From: Sphingobacterium bovistauri
GTDB taxonomy: Bacteria; Bacteroidota; Bacteroidia; Sphingobacteriales; Sphingobacteriaceae
Direction: 5' to 3'
Length of the DNA stretch: 64,000 bases
Assembly (NCBI RefSeq): GCF_020295405.1
Contig: NZ_JADEYP010000013.1
Coordinates: forward strand, 1-64,000
The notes beneath the pieces were generated by a model, which did no database searches, was not told where the DNA came from, and saw only the letters and a program-made list of their open reading frames with translations. Both the position numbers and the translations under genes were made by a program. Every line of letters starts with the position of its first letter. Within the stretch, counting starts at the first letter, position 1. Of this stretch, positions 26,972 through 35,287 are shown piece by piece.

Positions 26972-28985
26972 TATACTGTGATTCCATCGCAAACATTTCG
27001 TCACGAAGCTTGGCAGCTTCTAAGAAATCCATATTTTTTGCAGCTTTCTCCATTCTTTTACGAACGGTTTCAATTGCTTTCTTAAAATCTTTTTCTCCCA
27101 AATACTCCATCAATGGATCTGCAGCTAATATTGACGAAGCATCAGGCTCAATATAAGCTTTAGCTTCTCCAGGTTTGTAATCAGCGACAGAAGTTTGTTC
27201 TAATATTTCTTCCCTAGATTTACCTACCGTACGTGGAATGATACCATGCGCTTGATTGTGGGCAATTTGCTTTTCACGACGACGATTAGTTTCATCAATT
27301 GTTACACGCATACTATCGGTCATTTTATCGGCATACATAATGACACGCCCCTTATCATTACGAGCCGCACGTCCAATCGTCTGAATCAATGAGCGTTCTG
27401 AACGTAAAAAACCTTCTTTGTCCGCATCCAAAATAGCAACTAAAGTAACTTCTGGTAAGTCCAACCCTTCACGCAACAAGTTCACCCCCACCAATACGTC
27501 AAATTCGCCCAAACGAAGCCCACGTAGTATCTCTACACGTTCCAATGTCTTTACCTCCGAGTGTATATAACGCACTTTAATATTCAATCTTGACATATAT
27601 TTTGTCAACTCCTCAGCCATACGTTTAGTCAATGTCGTAGCCAATACACGACCTCCGTCTTTGATAGCCTTATCGACTTCTTCTAAGAAATCATCGACCT
27701 GATTAATTGCTGGACGCACCTCAATTATCGGATCCAAAAGACCAGTGGGACGAATAACTTGCTCGACGAAAACACCTTCAGTTTTTTGCAATTCATAATC
27801 ACCAGGTGTAGCTGACACATAAATTGTCTGATTCGTCAACGACTCGAATTCAGGGAAATTCAATGGCCTATTATCCAAAGCTGCTGGCAATCGAAATCCA
27901 TGCTCCACCAATGAAATTTTACGTGAACGGTCACCTCCATACATAGCGCGTAATTGTGGTAATGTGACATGACTCTCATCAATAACTAACAAATAGTCTT
28001 CTGGGAAATAATCTAATAAACAGAAAGGACGCATCCCCGGTTCACGACCATCAAAGAATCGAGAATAATTTTCAATACCAGAACAATAGCCCAGCTCACG
28101 CATCATCTCCAAATCGTAATTCACACGCTCCTCGAGACGTTTCGCTTCCAGCATTCGTCCCTCACTCTCCAATTGTTCCTTACGAGCTACTAACTCCTCT
28201 TGAATTGACCAAATAGAGCTAGTGAATTTATCTTTCGGTGTTACGAATAGATTAGCAGGAAAAAGAGACAATGTTTCGTGTTTGATAATGGTTTTGCCAC
28301 TCACTGGGTCTATCTCTGACAATTCATCTATTTCGTCACCAAAGAAAGAAATACGATATGCCGTATCTAAATAAGCAGGATAAATATCCACTATATCGCC
28401 TTTGACGCGAAAAGTTCCTCTTTTGAAATCTGCTGTCGTGCGAGAATATAAGATTTCAACTAACCGATGCAAAAACGCATTTCGCGAGATAACAGTACCT
28501 ACACCAAAGCGAAATATAGACCTAGAGAAATCTTCTGGATTACCCATACCATAAATACAAGAAACAGATGACACGACTATAACATCTCTTCGACCAGACA
28601 TCAAAGCCGATGTGGTTGCAAGTCTCAATTTTTCTATCTCCTCATTGATAGCCAAATCTTTCTCGATATACGTATTTGTAGTAGCAATGAAAGCCTCGGG
28701 TTGGTAATAATCATAATAAGACACAAAATAGTTGACAGAATTGTTGGGAAAGAACTGCTTAAATTCTCCGTACAACTGTGCTGCTAACGTCTTATTGTGG
28801 CTAAGAATAAGTGTTGGTTTTTGTGTTTGTTGAATAAGATTAGCTACCGTAAAAGTCTTTCCAGAACCTGTTACACCAAGCAATGTTTGGTAGGTCTCTC
28901 CTTGTTGTACTCCAGCTACCAATTCTTTGATTGCTGCTGGCTGATCTCCCGTAGGTTGATATTCAGATGTAAGCTCAAATCTCAT
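26955..28985 (-). CDS. uvrB: Excinuclease ABC subunit B
   Basis: A 676-aa DNA-damage helicase of nucleotide excision repair, full length. It has Walker A GVTGSGKT (37-44), the beta-hairpin region YVSYYDYYQPEAFIATTNTYIEKD, DEAD-like LLVIDESHVTLPQLRAM, helicase motif V/VI blocks (LREGLDLPEVTLVAILDADKEG; SLIQTIGRAARN) and a C-terminal UVR motif (IETVRKRMEKAAKNMDFLEAAKLRDEM) that docks UvrC. It hands damage found by UvrA to UvrC. It is a single gene, divergent from upp. Confidence 0.97.
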   Translation of the reverse strand: MRFELTSEYQPTGDQPAAIKELVAGVQQGETYQTLLGVTGSGKTFTVANLIQQTQKPTLILSHNKTLAAQLYGEFKQFFPNNSVNYFVSYYDYYQPEAFIATTNTYIEKDLAINEEIEKLRLATTSALMSGRRDVIVVSSVSCIYGMGNPEDFSRSIFRFGVGTVISRNAFLHRLVEILYSRTTADFKRGTFRVKGDIVDIYPAYLDTAYRISFFGDEIDELSEIDPVSGKTIIKHETLSLFPANLFVTPKDKFTSSIWSIQEELVARKEQLESEGRMLEAKRLEERVNYDLEMMRELGYCSGIENYSRFFDGREPGMRPFCLLDYFPEDYLLVIDESHVTLPQLRAMYGGDRSRKISLVEHGFRLPAALDNRPLNFPEFESLTNQTIYVSATPGDYELQKTEGVFVEQVIRPTGLLDPIIEVRPAINQVDDFLEEVDKAIKDGGRVLATTLTKRMAEELTKYMSRLNIKVRYIHSEVKTLERVEILRGLRLGEFDVLVGVNLLREGLDLPEVTLVAILDADKEGFLRSERSLIQTIGRAARNDKGRVIMYADKMTDSMRVTIDETNRRREKQIAHNQAHGIIPRTVGKSREEILEQTSVADYKPGEAKAYIEPDASSILAADPLMEYLGEKDFKKAIETVRKRMEKAAKNMDFLEAAKLRDEMFAMESQYKERFG

Positions 28986-29108
28986 ATAATGCCTCTAACG
29001 TAAAAATACCAATTCTTTATACCAACTCCTAACATTTAGGATTTATTGTGACGTCTTATAAACATATCTAGATATTTTTTGTTAAATTGAAAAATAAACT
29101 CGACAGCT

Positions 29109-29753
29109 ATGATTACGATTCTAACAAAAAAAAACAGTATAGCTAATCAATTCATCAGCGAGCTCCGCCACGTATCTATACAACAAGATCGAATGCGATT
29201 CCGCAAAAATCTGGAACGACTAGGCGAAATTATTGCTTACGAGATAAGCAAAACCTTAACATACACTAAAGAAGAGATTGAAACACCACTTGGTATTTCT
29301 GAAATGCATACCCTAGATGAACAACCTGTACTGATCACTATAATAAGAGCTGGATTGCCATTTCACCAAGGTCTTTTGAACATTTTTGACCATGCAGATT
29401 CCGGTTTTATTGCAGCATTTCGTCACACTAAAAAAAGTGGAGAATTTGAAATTCATAAAAAGTACGAAAACACACCGAACTTAGACGACAAAGTTGTTAT
29501 CATAGCAGACCCCATGCTAGCGACAGGCCGAAGTTTGGTCTTATGTTGTAAAGAACTATTGAGTCAATACAATATAAAAGAACTACATGTTGCAGCTGTA
29601 ATTGCTTCCGAAGAAGGCGTACAGCATGTGCGTGCATTTATTCCAGAAGCTCACCTGTGGATTGGTGATGTTGACAACGAATTGACCAGTAAATCCTATA
29701 TCGTACCCGGACTGGGAGACGCTGGAGATCTAGCCTACGGCAACAAAGATTAA
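29109..29753 (+). CDS. upp: Uracil phosphoribosyltransferase
   Basis: A 214-aa enzyme converting uracil and PRPP to UMP in pyrimidine salvage. Diagnostic segments are ITIIRAGLPFHQGLLNIF, the PRPP loop VVIIADPMLATGRSL (about 138-152) and the C-terminal uracil-binding YIVPGLGDAGDLAYG. The PRPP loop reads ATGRS where many Upp proteins read ATGGS, a mild variation. It lies 77 nt upstream of the YkuK-like gene on the same strand. Confidence 0.93.
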   Translation: MITILTKKNSIANQFISELRHVSIQQDRMRFRKNLERLGEIIAYEISKTLTYTKEEIETPLGISEMHTLDEQPVLITIIRAGLPFHQGLLNIFDHADSGFIAAFRHTKKSGEFEIHKKYENTPNLDDKVVIIADPMLATGRSLVLCCKELLSQYNIKELHVAAVIASEEGVQHVRAFIPEAHLWIGDVDNELTSKSYIVPGLGDAGDLAYGNKD

Positions 29754-29829
29754 ATAACTAATAATATCACAATACATTAATATAAAATGAACAATAGACT
29801 ACTAACTTCAATACAAAAAATTACAACGT

Positions 29830-30303
29830 ATGGGATGGCAAAAATACAATGGCGAAAATCTTCGCTCCTCTATCAACGAAGCTGTTGAGTCAGCAATCAT
29901 TAGAGAAAGACAGGTAGGCAACAAACTTAAAGTATACATTGGCACAGACTCTCAAGTCAAACGAAATACTATAGAAATGGCTACTGTCGTTGTCTTTCTC
30001 CGCGAACATAAAGGCGGATTTATGTTTACACAAAAAGAAAAAATATCCTACCGTATGAGCATCAAAGAAAGAATGCTCCTTGAAGTACATAAATCCATAG
30101 AAGCAGCTTATCAACTTTGTCCTTTACTGGACAAATACGAAGTGGACCTAGAAGTACATGCAGATATCAATACAAATCCAAATTTTGAATCTAATATCGC
30201 ATTAAAGGAGGCAATGGGATATATATTGGGAATGGGGTTTGTTTTCAAAGCTAAGCCAGAATCTTTTGCTAGTACAAACTGTGCCAACAGAATAGTACAA
30301 TAA
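29830..30303 (+). CDS. YkuK-family ribonuclease H-like protein
   Basis: A 157-aa protein of the YkuK (DUF458) family, which has an RNase H-like fold. The core VYIGTDSQVKRNTIEMATVVVFLREHKGG (about 36-64) carries Asp39 in the GTDSQ strand. Other acidic positions are in VDLEVHADINTNPNFES (near Asp131) and the C-terminal AKPESFASTNCANRIVQ. The biochemical role of the family is not settled. It may share a transcript with upp. Confidence 0.82.
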   Translation: MGWQKYNGENLRSSINEAVESAIIRERQVGNKLKVYIGTDSQVKRNTIEMATVVVFLREHKGGFMFTQKEKISYRMSIKERMLLEVHKSIEAAYQLCPLLDKYEVDLEVHADINTNPNFESNIALKEAMGYILGMGFVFKAKPESFASTNCANRIVQ

Positions 30304-30333
30304 AAGATTTTCAACTGGTCACTACTATTAATT

Positions 30334-30356
30334 TTCAGTCAAATATTTTGACTGAA
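30334..30356 (+). terminator. Hairpin after the YkuK-like gene
   Basis: Perfect 10-bp stem TTCAGTCAAA / TTTGACTGAA with a 3-nt loop, 30 nt past the stop. The T-run comes about 20 nt later, so it is a plausible but not ideal terminator. Confidence 0.5.
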
Positions 30357-30441
30357 GAGAAGACTCATTCTCCCCTCTTTTTTCATTCCAATTTCCCATT
30401 AAACACCCAATAGTTCAATAGAATTATGTAATATTGCATCA

Positions 30442-30987
30442 ATGTCACATTCATCTAATTCGTTCATAAAAATTGCTGTAGTAGGCCCTGAATCTACAGG
30501 AAAATCTACAATGGCCAATTATTTATCAAAAGAATTAAACACTTTTTGTGTGCCAGAATATGCAAGATACTATTGCGAAAATCTCAACAAACAGTATACA
30601 CTAGAAGATGAGATAAATATGTTTCACGGACAACGGGCACTAGAAACAGCTATATCGAGTAACATTGACAACAATATTCTGATATGTGACACTACGATAT
30701 TGACGGTGAAAATTTGGTGCGATCACCTATTCCATTACACACCTCCTATAGTCCTTCAAGAAATCACTAAAAGAAAATATGATTTGTATTTACTAATGGA
30801 TATTGATTTACCTTGGGAAGATGATCTATTGCGCGATTTTCCCAATGAACGACAATATTTCATGAAAATATGGAAAGAGGAACTTGGAGCTATACAAGCG
30901 AATTACCAAATAATAAGCGGTTTGGGAGATGAGAGATTAAAATATGGGTTAAAGATTTGCCAAGAGTTTATTCGTAATTCAAAATAA
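30442..30987 (+). CDS. NadR-like P-loop ATPase (AAA_28 family)
   Basis: A 181-aa protein made only of a P-loop nucleoside-kinase-like domain: Walker A GPESTGKST (15-23), EYARYYCENL, and DTTILTVKIWCDHLF. This matches the ribosylnicotinamide-kinase half of NadR, without the adenylyltransferase half. It could phosphorylate nicotinamide riboside or another small nucleoside; no pnuC transporter gene is adjacent, so the substrate is open. It is a single gene with a terminator just downstream. Confidence 0.78.
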   Translation: MSHSSNSFIKIAVVGPESTGKSTMANYLSKELNTFCVPEYARYYCENLNKQYTLEDEINMFHGQRALETAISSNIDNNILICDTTILTVKIWCDHLFHYTPPIVLQEITKRKYDLYLLMDIDLPWEDDLLRDFPNERQYFMKIWKEELGAIQANYQIISGLGDERLKYGLKICQEFIRNSK

Positions 30988-31019
30988 ATATCCTAACAAC
31001 ACACACGAACACTTCAAAT

Positions 31020-31058
31020 AAAAAAAGGTTTCAATCTCATCGATAAAACCTTTTAAAT
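31020..31058. terminator. Terminator between convergent NadR-like and repressor genes
   Basis: Stem AAAAGGTTT / AAACCTTTT with a 13-nt loop, flanked by an A-run and a T-run, in the 87-bp gap between the convergent genes. It can serve both strands. Confidence 0.65.
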
Positions 31059-31074
31059 ATTTTTATTTACAATT

Positions 31075-31689
31075 TTACATTGTAACCATTGATAACACAC
31101 CTTTGACTTTATAAACAGCTTTCACAGCACGTTGATCTATAAAGATATCATCATAATCAACAGAATTCTTAGCCACTAATTTCCATTTAACCTCATCGAA
31201 TCCCCTCACAAAACGAATTAGATTAATATGTTCTGAAATAATTAAATATATATCACCATATATAACTGCAGATTTATCAACTTCTTTTACAAAAACAATG
31301 CTTGCGTGCTCAATCTCTGGGGACATAGCTTCACCTTCATTAACTATTGCAAAATCACTACCTGATAATATAGGTATCTCCAATTCATGAGCCGGGGTCA
31401 TTAATGACAAATCCGTCTTGAAATCATCCAAACTAATATTAAATAAAGGAATCTTACAATAACTATCTCCATCCTTAAGCATATTACCTTCACCAGTAAT
31501 CAACCAAGCCTCATTGATATCAGGGAAATGAGATGCAATAGTACCCGCTAAATTTTTGCTAATAGCGTAATTTCCACGCTTTATTTGATATAATCTTTCA
31601 GCACGATTTAGACCTATTTCCTTTGCAAATGAATTTACATTAAATCCTAAATATTGTATTACTTTCTCAAGACGTTCCCAATTAGACAT
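31075..31689 (-). CDS. CI/LexA-like repressor with degenerate S24 domain
   Basis: A 204-aa transcription factor. Residues 1-70 hold an XRE helix-turn-helix (VNSFAKEIGLNRAERLYQIKRGNYAISKNLAGTIASHFPDINEAWLITGEG). Residues 80-204 form an S24-like C-terminal domain. In normal members the nucleophile lies in a G-D-S-M-x-P motif; here the motif is EGEAMSPEI with Ala121 in place of Ser. The general-base Lys position, about 38 residues on, reads LIRFVRG with Arg159. Both catalytic residues appear lost, so RecA-triggered self-cleavage is unlikely. It is divergent from an 80-aa gene whose start region has a palindrome. No phage genes are nearby, so it may be a domesticated regulator. Confidence 0.82.
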   Translation of the reverse strand: MSNWERLEKVIQYLGFNVNSFAKEIGLNRAERLYQIKRGNYAISKNLAGTIASHFPDINEAWLITGEGNMLKDGDSYCKIPLFNISLDDFKTDLSLMTPAHELEIPILSGSDFAIVNEGEAMSPEIEHASIVFVKEVDKSAVIYGDIYLIISEHINLIRFVRGFDEVKWKLVAKNSVDYDDIFIDQRAVKAVYKVKGVLSMVTM

Positions 31690-31811
31690 TTTATTATATA
31701 CAGCTATTAATTAAATTAATTATACAGTAGTGATTCTTTCGTAATTCAATGAAACAAAAATAAGACCAAAACTTCAAAAACTAAAATATTTGACTAAAAA
31801 CAATAAAACAA

Positions 31812-31862
31812 TTGTATAAAACAATTTTATATTGTAATTTTACATCTACAACTTATTGTAGA
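31812..31862 (+). promoter_or_regulatory. Promoter and operator-like palindrome of the 80-aa gene
   Basis: TTG (31812-31814), 20 nt, then TAATTTTA (31835-31842) resembles the Bacteroidota -33/-7 pair. Three bases later begins an 18-bp palindrome TCTACAACTTATTGTAGA (31845-31862; 7-bp arms, 4-nt centre), covering the expected transcription start. That is a classic repressor position, facing the divergent CI-like gene. Confidence 0.55.
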
Positions 31863-31897
31863 CAACTTATAGTAAACTGTTAACTTTAATCTATGGA

Positions 31898-32140
31898 ATG
31901 AAAAGCCAATCATCTGATGATCGTAACACGAACAAAATAGATAATACAGAAGACATAACTAAACAAGACATTATTAACTTAGCATTGTTAAAAAACATCA
32001 ATTTCAAAGACAAAGACTATGCAAAAGAACACATTATAATACAGAAGAAAAACATCAAAACATCATATGAAGTAGAAATAATTGACATTGATGGACAAAA
32101 ACATAAGTTAATATTTGATTTAAAGAAATACAGTAAATAA
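31898..32140 (+). CDS. Small charged protein, unknown
   Basis: An 80-aa hydrophilic protein, Lys/Asp/Asn-rich (LALLKNINFKDKDYAKEHIIIQKKNIKTSYEVEIIDIDGQKHKLIFDLKKYSK), with no signal peptide or membrane segment. The C-terminal half looks like a small beta-sheet. It is divergent from the CI-like repressor with a promoter and a palindrome in between, as an antirepressor or regulated partner would be. I recognise no family. The start ATG lies 36 nt after the palindrome. Confidence 0.6.
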   Translation: MKSQSSDDRNTNKIDNTEDITKQDIINLALLKNINFKDKDYAKEHIIIQKKNIKTSYEVEIIDIDGQKHKLIFDLKKYSK

Positions 32141-32153
32141 ATTTCAAAAAAAA

Positions 32154-32184
32154 TTTGCTGCTGCAATATTATATTGTATTTTTA
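32154..32184 (+). promoter_or_regulatory. Promoter of the collagen-like lipoprotein gene
   Basis: TTTG (32154-32157), 19 nt, then TATTTTTA (32177-32184). The -7 region ATATTGTATTTTTACA is nearly identical to ATATTGTAATTTTACA before the 80-aa gene, which suggests shared control. Confidence 0.6.
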
Positions 32185-32253
32185 CAAAAAATTAATTTTA
32201 ACATCTAAAACTATTAAAAAAACAATAATTCGAACTAATCTCAAAAAGCGAAT

Positions 32254-35142
32254 ATGAAAATTAGAAATCTATCCAAACTAGCCTTAGCTGTAGCTATTAG
32301 TAGCTCAGTAGTATTAGAAGGCTGTAAGAAGTATGATGACGACATCACACGACTTGAACAGGGCATCGATCAAAACAAAAATGACATTGCCTCACTAAAA
32401 ACTCAACTACAAACATTATCAGCGACAAACGTAGTTGAATCAGTTACTTCAATCTCAGGCGGTTTTAGAATTACATTCAAAAATGCAGCTGGACAATCTA
32501 CTACATACGATGTGGTAAATGGTGCTGCTGGTGCTGCTGGTGCTGCTGGTGCTGCTGGTGCTGCTGGTGCTGCTGGCACTCCAGGTACACAATGGAGAAT
32601 CAACTCTACTACTGGAGTGTGGGAAAGCTCGACAAACGGTACAGCTTGGACTGCAACTACTGTAAAAGCTGCTGGTACTAATGGTACTAATGGTACTAAT
32701 GGTACTAATGGTACTAATGGTACTAATGGAGCCGCTGGTAAAGACGGTGCTACTCCTCAAATTAAAAAAGGTACTGACGGTAAATCATATTGGTTTATTA
32801 ACGACACTAACACTGGAGTACAAGCAAGCGCAGGAGACATTACTTTAGTAGCTGTTGATGGTGGTTACAATGTTGTTTTCACAGATTCAAAAGGTGTTGT
32901 ATCTGAAACTGTATTCTTAGGTAAAGAACAAGTAGCCGTAAGCAACTTAGCATTAGTTCCTACTTATACACAAAATAACACTCCAGTTATATTTTTCCCT
33001 CGTATTGTAAATGATGTAACTAACAAGGTTACTAAGTTACAAGGTTACGGTACAGTCAAGTATAACTTAAACCCTTATGGTGTTGCTATTGCAAATTTTG
33101 ATGCAAATGGTTTATTAGCTAAATATACTGACGAAGTTACTTTTAGATCTACTGGATCTGGCGCTGCTATTAGTTCAGATTTCTCAGTAGTAAATTCAGT
33201 AAAAACTTTTGGAGATATTTCAGTAAATATTAAACCTAAAGGTCAAGGAACAGGAAATACTACAAGTTCAATTTTCAAATCATCTCAACCTTTATTTGTA
33301 GCTCTTCAAGTAGAAAACAAAAAAGCAGCAGAAGGTCAAAAATTCGTTGCATCGAATTACAACTTAGCTAAAGAAGAAATTGTTGAAATTGATGAAGTTA
33401 CAATTGAAAAAGCTGTTAAAAACAACACAACAGGTGATAAAGTAACGTTATTAAATGGAGTTACCCCTACGTTCACAGCAGGTGCATACGCAGATGGCGG
33501 CAGCAGCAGTTCAGCATTAGCCTTTACTCAAGTATCTGCTTCAGCAAGAACTAAAGCAGATTTCCAATTGCACTTCAAAAACGATGCATCTGAGAACTTA
33601 GATAATAATTCAGCTTACAACAAGGTTGGTGTAGTACTTGACACTGAATTAAGCGGTTTCTTCTACCGTACACAAGTTGGTAATGTTACTAAATCTATGG
33701 ATGATTACGGTTTAGGTGACTACAATATCAGATACGACTTAGATCACTATGCGGCTACAGACCCACAGAAGAGAGATTGGTTAGATTTAGATACTGAAAC
33801 GGGTAAAATTTCTGTTAAGATATCTACTACAAACAGTAAAACTTACAACTCTGCAGCTGTTAATAATCATGCAGTAGTTAGAGCTAGATTATACTCAGGA
33901 GCTGGAAATGCATCAACTGATTTAATCGCTACTCGTTATATTAAAGTAGCTTTCATACAAAATAAAGCAGAAGTAATTGATGTAACTGGTACTGTTAATC
34001 ACAAAGTTGTATTAGCAAATAACTCAAACAAAACTATTACTTGGGATACACCAACAACACTTGATGCAGCATACAACAAAACAGGAAAAACTGCACAAGA
34101 CTTCCACGCTGTATACACATTCACTGCTGCTACAACAAATCCAGTAGGTATAACATTCAACACTGCTACCATGAATAATACGACACAAGGTACAGATAGA
34201 GTTATATCGATCGCAAACACAGTAATGCCTAAAACATACATCTTAGAAGGTACTTACAAATCATCAACTTCATCTGATCCTGAGGTAAAAGTTAAAATAA
34301 CTGTTAATGTAACTAATGATTTAATCACAAACATTAGCAAAAAAGCACCATTCTGGGATACAGCTTTAACTTATGGTATTATCAACGGTAAAGATGTTGC
34401 AGGTACTTGGAAATTGAATGCAAATCTTTGGGATTATTTTACTGAGACTACAGTAAATGACGCAACGAAACCAAATACTACATATGAATTCTCAGTTAAT
34501 ACTCCTACGAATAACATCGCAGTTAATGGATCTGAGGTAACTCTTAATGATGCGGATGCTACAGCTCGCACAAAAGTAAACAATGGTGATGTTTCGTTAC
34601 GAGTAACTAGAAAAGTAAACGGTGTAATATATGATATTACTGACTTTAGTAAAGACTTTAATGTTAAATTCATAAACCCTGTTAAAGCTATTGAAATTAA
34701 AACTCCATACAGAGAATTTAAAGACAAAGAAACATCAGGAACGAATACTTCTCTTGTTGACGTAAGACAATTAGTTAAATTAACTGACTTTAACAATACA
34801 GTATTATTTAACTATAACGGAACTACATTCACAGCAGACAATTCATTAATGGGTAAATACGGAGTGTCTAATATCAACACTGCCAACAACTATCAATTTA
34901 CTCTAGTTGAGTTTGTACGTGCAGAAGATATGAGTGGTAATAACATTTCATTAGCATCAACAAGCCGTGCATACTACTCAGGTAATGACTTAGTATGGGA
35001 AAACACAGGTGCTAATTTACAACAAGCTATTAACCTTGTATTTAAAGTAACGGTTACTAACAAATTTAACCAAGGTGACGTAACAAGCACTAAAGGTGAA
35101 GTTGTTAAAGAATTCAAAGTTAAAGTTAACCCAAATATCTAA
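32254..35142 (+). CDS. Large surface lipoprotein with collagen-like Gly-X-Y repeats
   Basis: A 962-aa lipoprotein (Cys24 in VLEGCKKYDDD). A short coiled coil (28-56) and a DUF4988-like module (VVESVTSISGGFRITFKNAAGQSTTYDVVNG, 60-90) come first; databases often label this module a PL29-lyase N-terminal domain, but no lyase domain is visible. Then come six Gly-Ala-Ala triplets (90-107), a 30-aa linker (WRINSTTGVWESSTNGTAW), six Gly-Thr-Asn triplets (141-158) and GAAGKDGATP. The remaining 800 residues are beta-rich, Thr/Asn-rich and of unknown fold, with few cysteines. Codon use is strongly biased to GCT, GGT, ACT, TTA and AAC, unlike its neighbours, suggesting high expression. It is probably an abundant surface or matrix protein. 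Confidence 0.8.
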   Translation: MKIRNLSKLALAVAISSSVVLEGCKKYDDDITRLEQGIDQNKNDIASLKTQLQTLSATNVVESVTSISGGFRITFKNAAGQSTTYDVVNGAAGAAGAAGAAGAAGAAGTPGTQWRINSTTGVWESSTNGTAWTATTVKAAGTNGTNGTNGTNGTNGTNGAAGKDGATPQIKKGTDGKSYWFINDTNTGVQASAGDITLVAVDGGYNVVFTDSKGVVSETVFLGKEQVAVSNLALVPTYTQNNTPVIFFPRIVNDVTNKVTKLQGYGTVKYNLNPYGVAIANFDANGLLAKYTDEVTFRSTGSGAAISSDFSVVNSVKTFGDISVNIKPKGQGTGNTTSSIFKSSQPLFVALQVENKKAAEGQKFVASNYNLAKEEIVEIDEVTIEKAVKNNTTGDKVTLLNGVTPTFTAGAYADGGSSSSALAFTQVSASARTKADFQLHFKNDASENLDNNSAYNKVGVVLDTELSGFFYRTQVGNVTKSMDDYGLGDYNIRYDLDHYAATDPQKRDWLDLDTETGKISVKISTTNSKTYNSAAVNNHAVVRARLYSGAGNASTDLIATRYIKVAFIQNKAEVIDVTGTVNHKVVLANNSNKTITWDTPTTLDAAYNKTGKTAQDFHAVYTFTAATTNPVGITFNTATMNNTTQGTDRVISIANTVMPKTYILEGTYKSSTSSDPEVKVKITVNVTNDLITNISKKAPFWDTALTYGIINGKDVAGTWKLNANLWDYFTETTVNDATKPNTTYEFSVNTPTNNIAVNGSEVTLNDADATARTKVNNGDVSLRVTRKVNGVIYDITDFSKDFNVKFINPVKAIEIKTPYREFKDKETSGTNTSLVDVRQLVKLTDFNNTVLFNYNGTTFTADNSLMGKYGVSNINTANNYQFTLVEFVRAEDMSGNNISLASTSRAYYSGNDLVWENTGANLQQAINLVFKVTVTNKFNQGDVTSTKGEVVKEFKVKVNPNI
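32521..32574 (+). repeat. Six perfect 9-bp tandem repeats (GGTGCTGCT)
   Basis: Six identical head-to-tail copies encode Gly-Ala-Ala units in the collagen-like gene. Exact third-base identity suggests recent slippage; gain or loss of a copy stays in frame. Confidence 0.95.
32674..32727 (+). repeat. Six perfect 9-bp tandem repeats (GGTACTAAT)
   Basis: Six identical copies encode Gly-Thr-Asn units, 99 bp after the first tract. It has the same unit length and copy number as the first tract but a different sequence. Confidence 0.95.
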
Positions 35143-35166
35143 TAAAATAGATTGATGGACTATACG

Positions 35167-35195
35167 AAAAGGGTGGCATATGCCACCCTTTTTTT
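35167..35195 (+). terminator. Strong Rho-independent terminator after the collagen-like gene
   Basis: Perfect palindrome AAAAGGGTGGCA-TATGCCACCCTTTT followed by further T residues, 25 nt past the stop. Confidence 0.9.
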
Positions 35196-35287
35196 GTACT
35201 TATATTTTAGCAATACAAGCTAAATCCGTAAATTGTAGCATATCTACACTCGAAAAAACAATAGTATTATATTTTCCATTTACAACC

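Noticed and set aside
32521..32727. CRISPR-like repeat array
   Set aside because: The units are 9 bp, contiguous and without spacers, and they encode Gly-X-Y triplets in frame.
32403..32760. Minus-strand reading frames rich in Pro-Ala and Ser-Thr opposite the collagen-like repeats
   Set aside because: They are reverse translations of the two 9-bp repeat tracts; the plus-strand gene has a lipoprotein signal and continuous domains.
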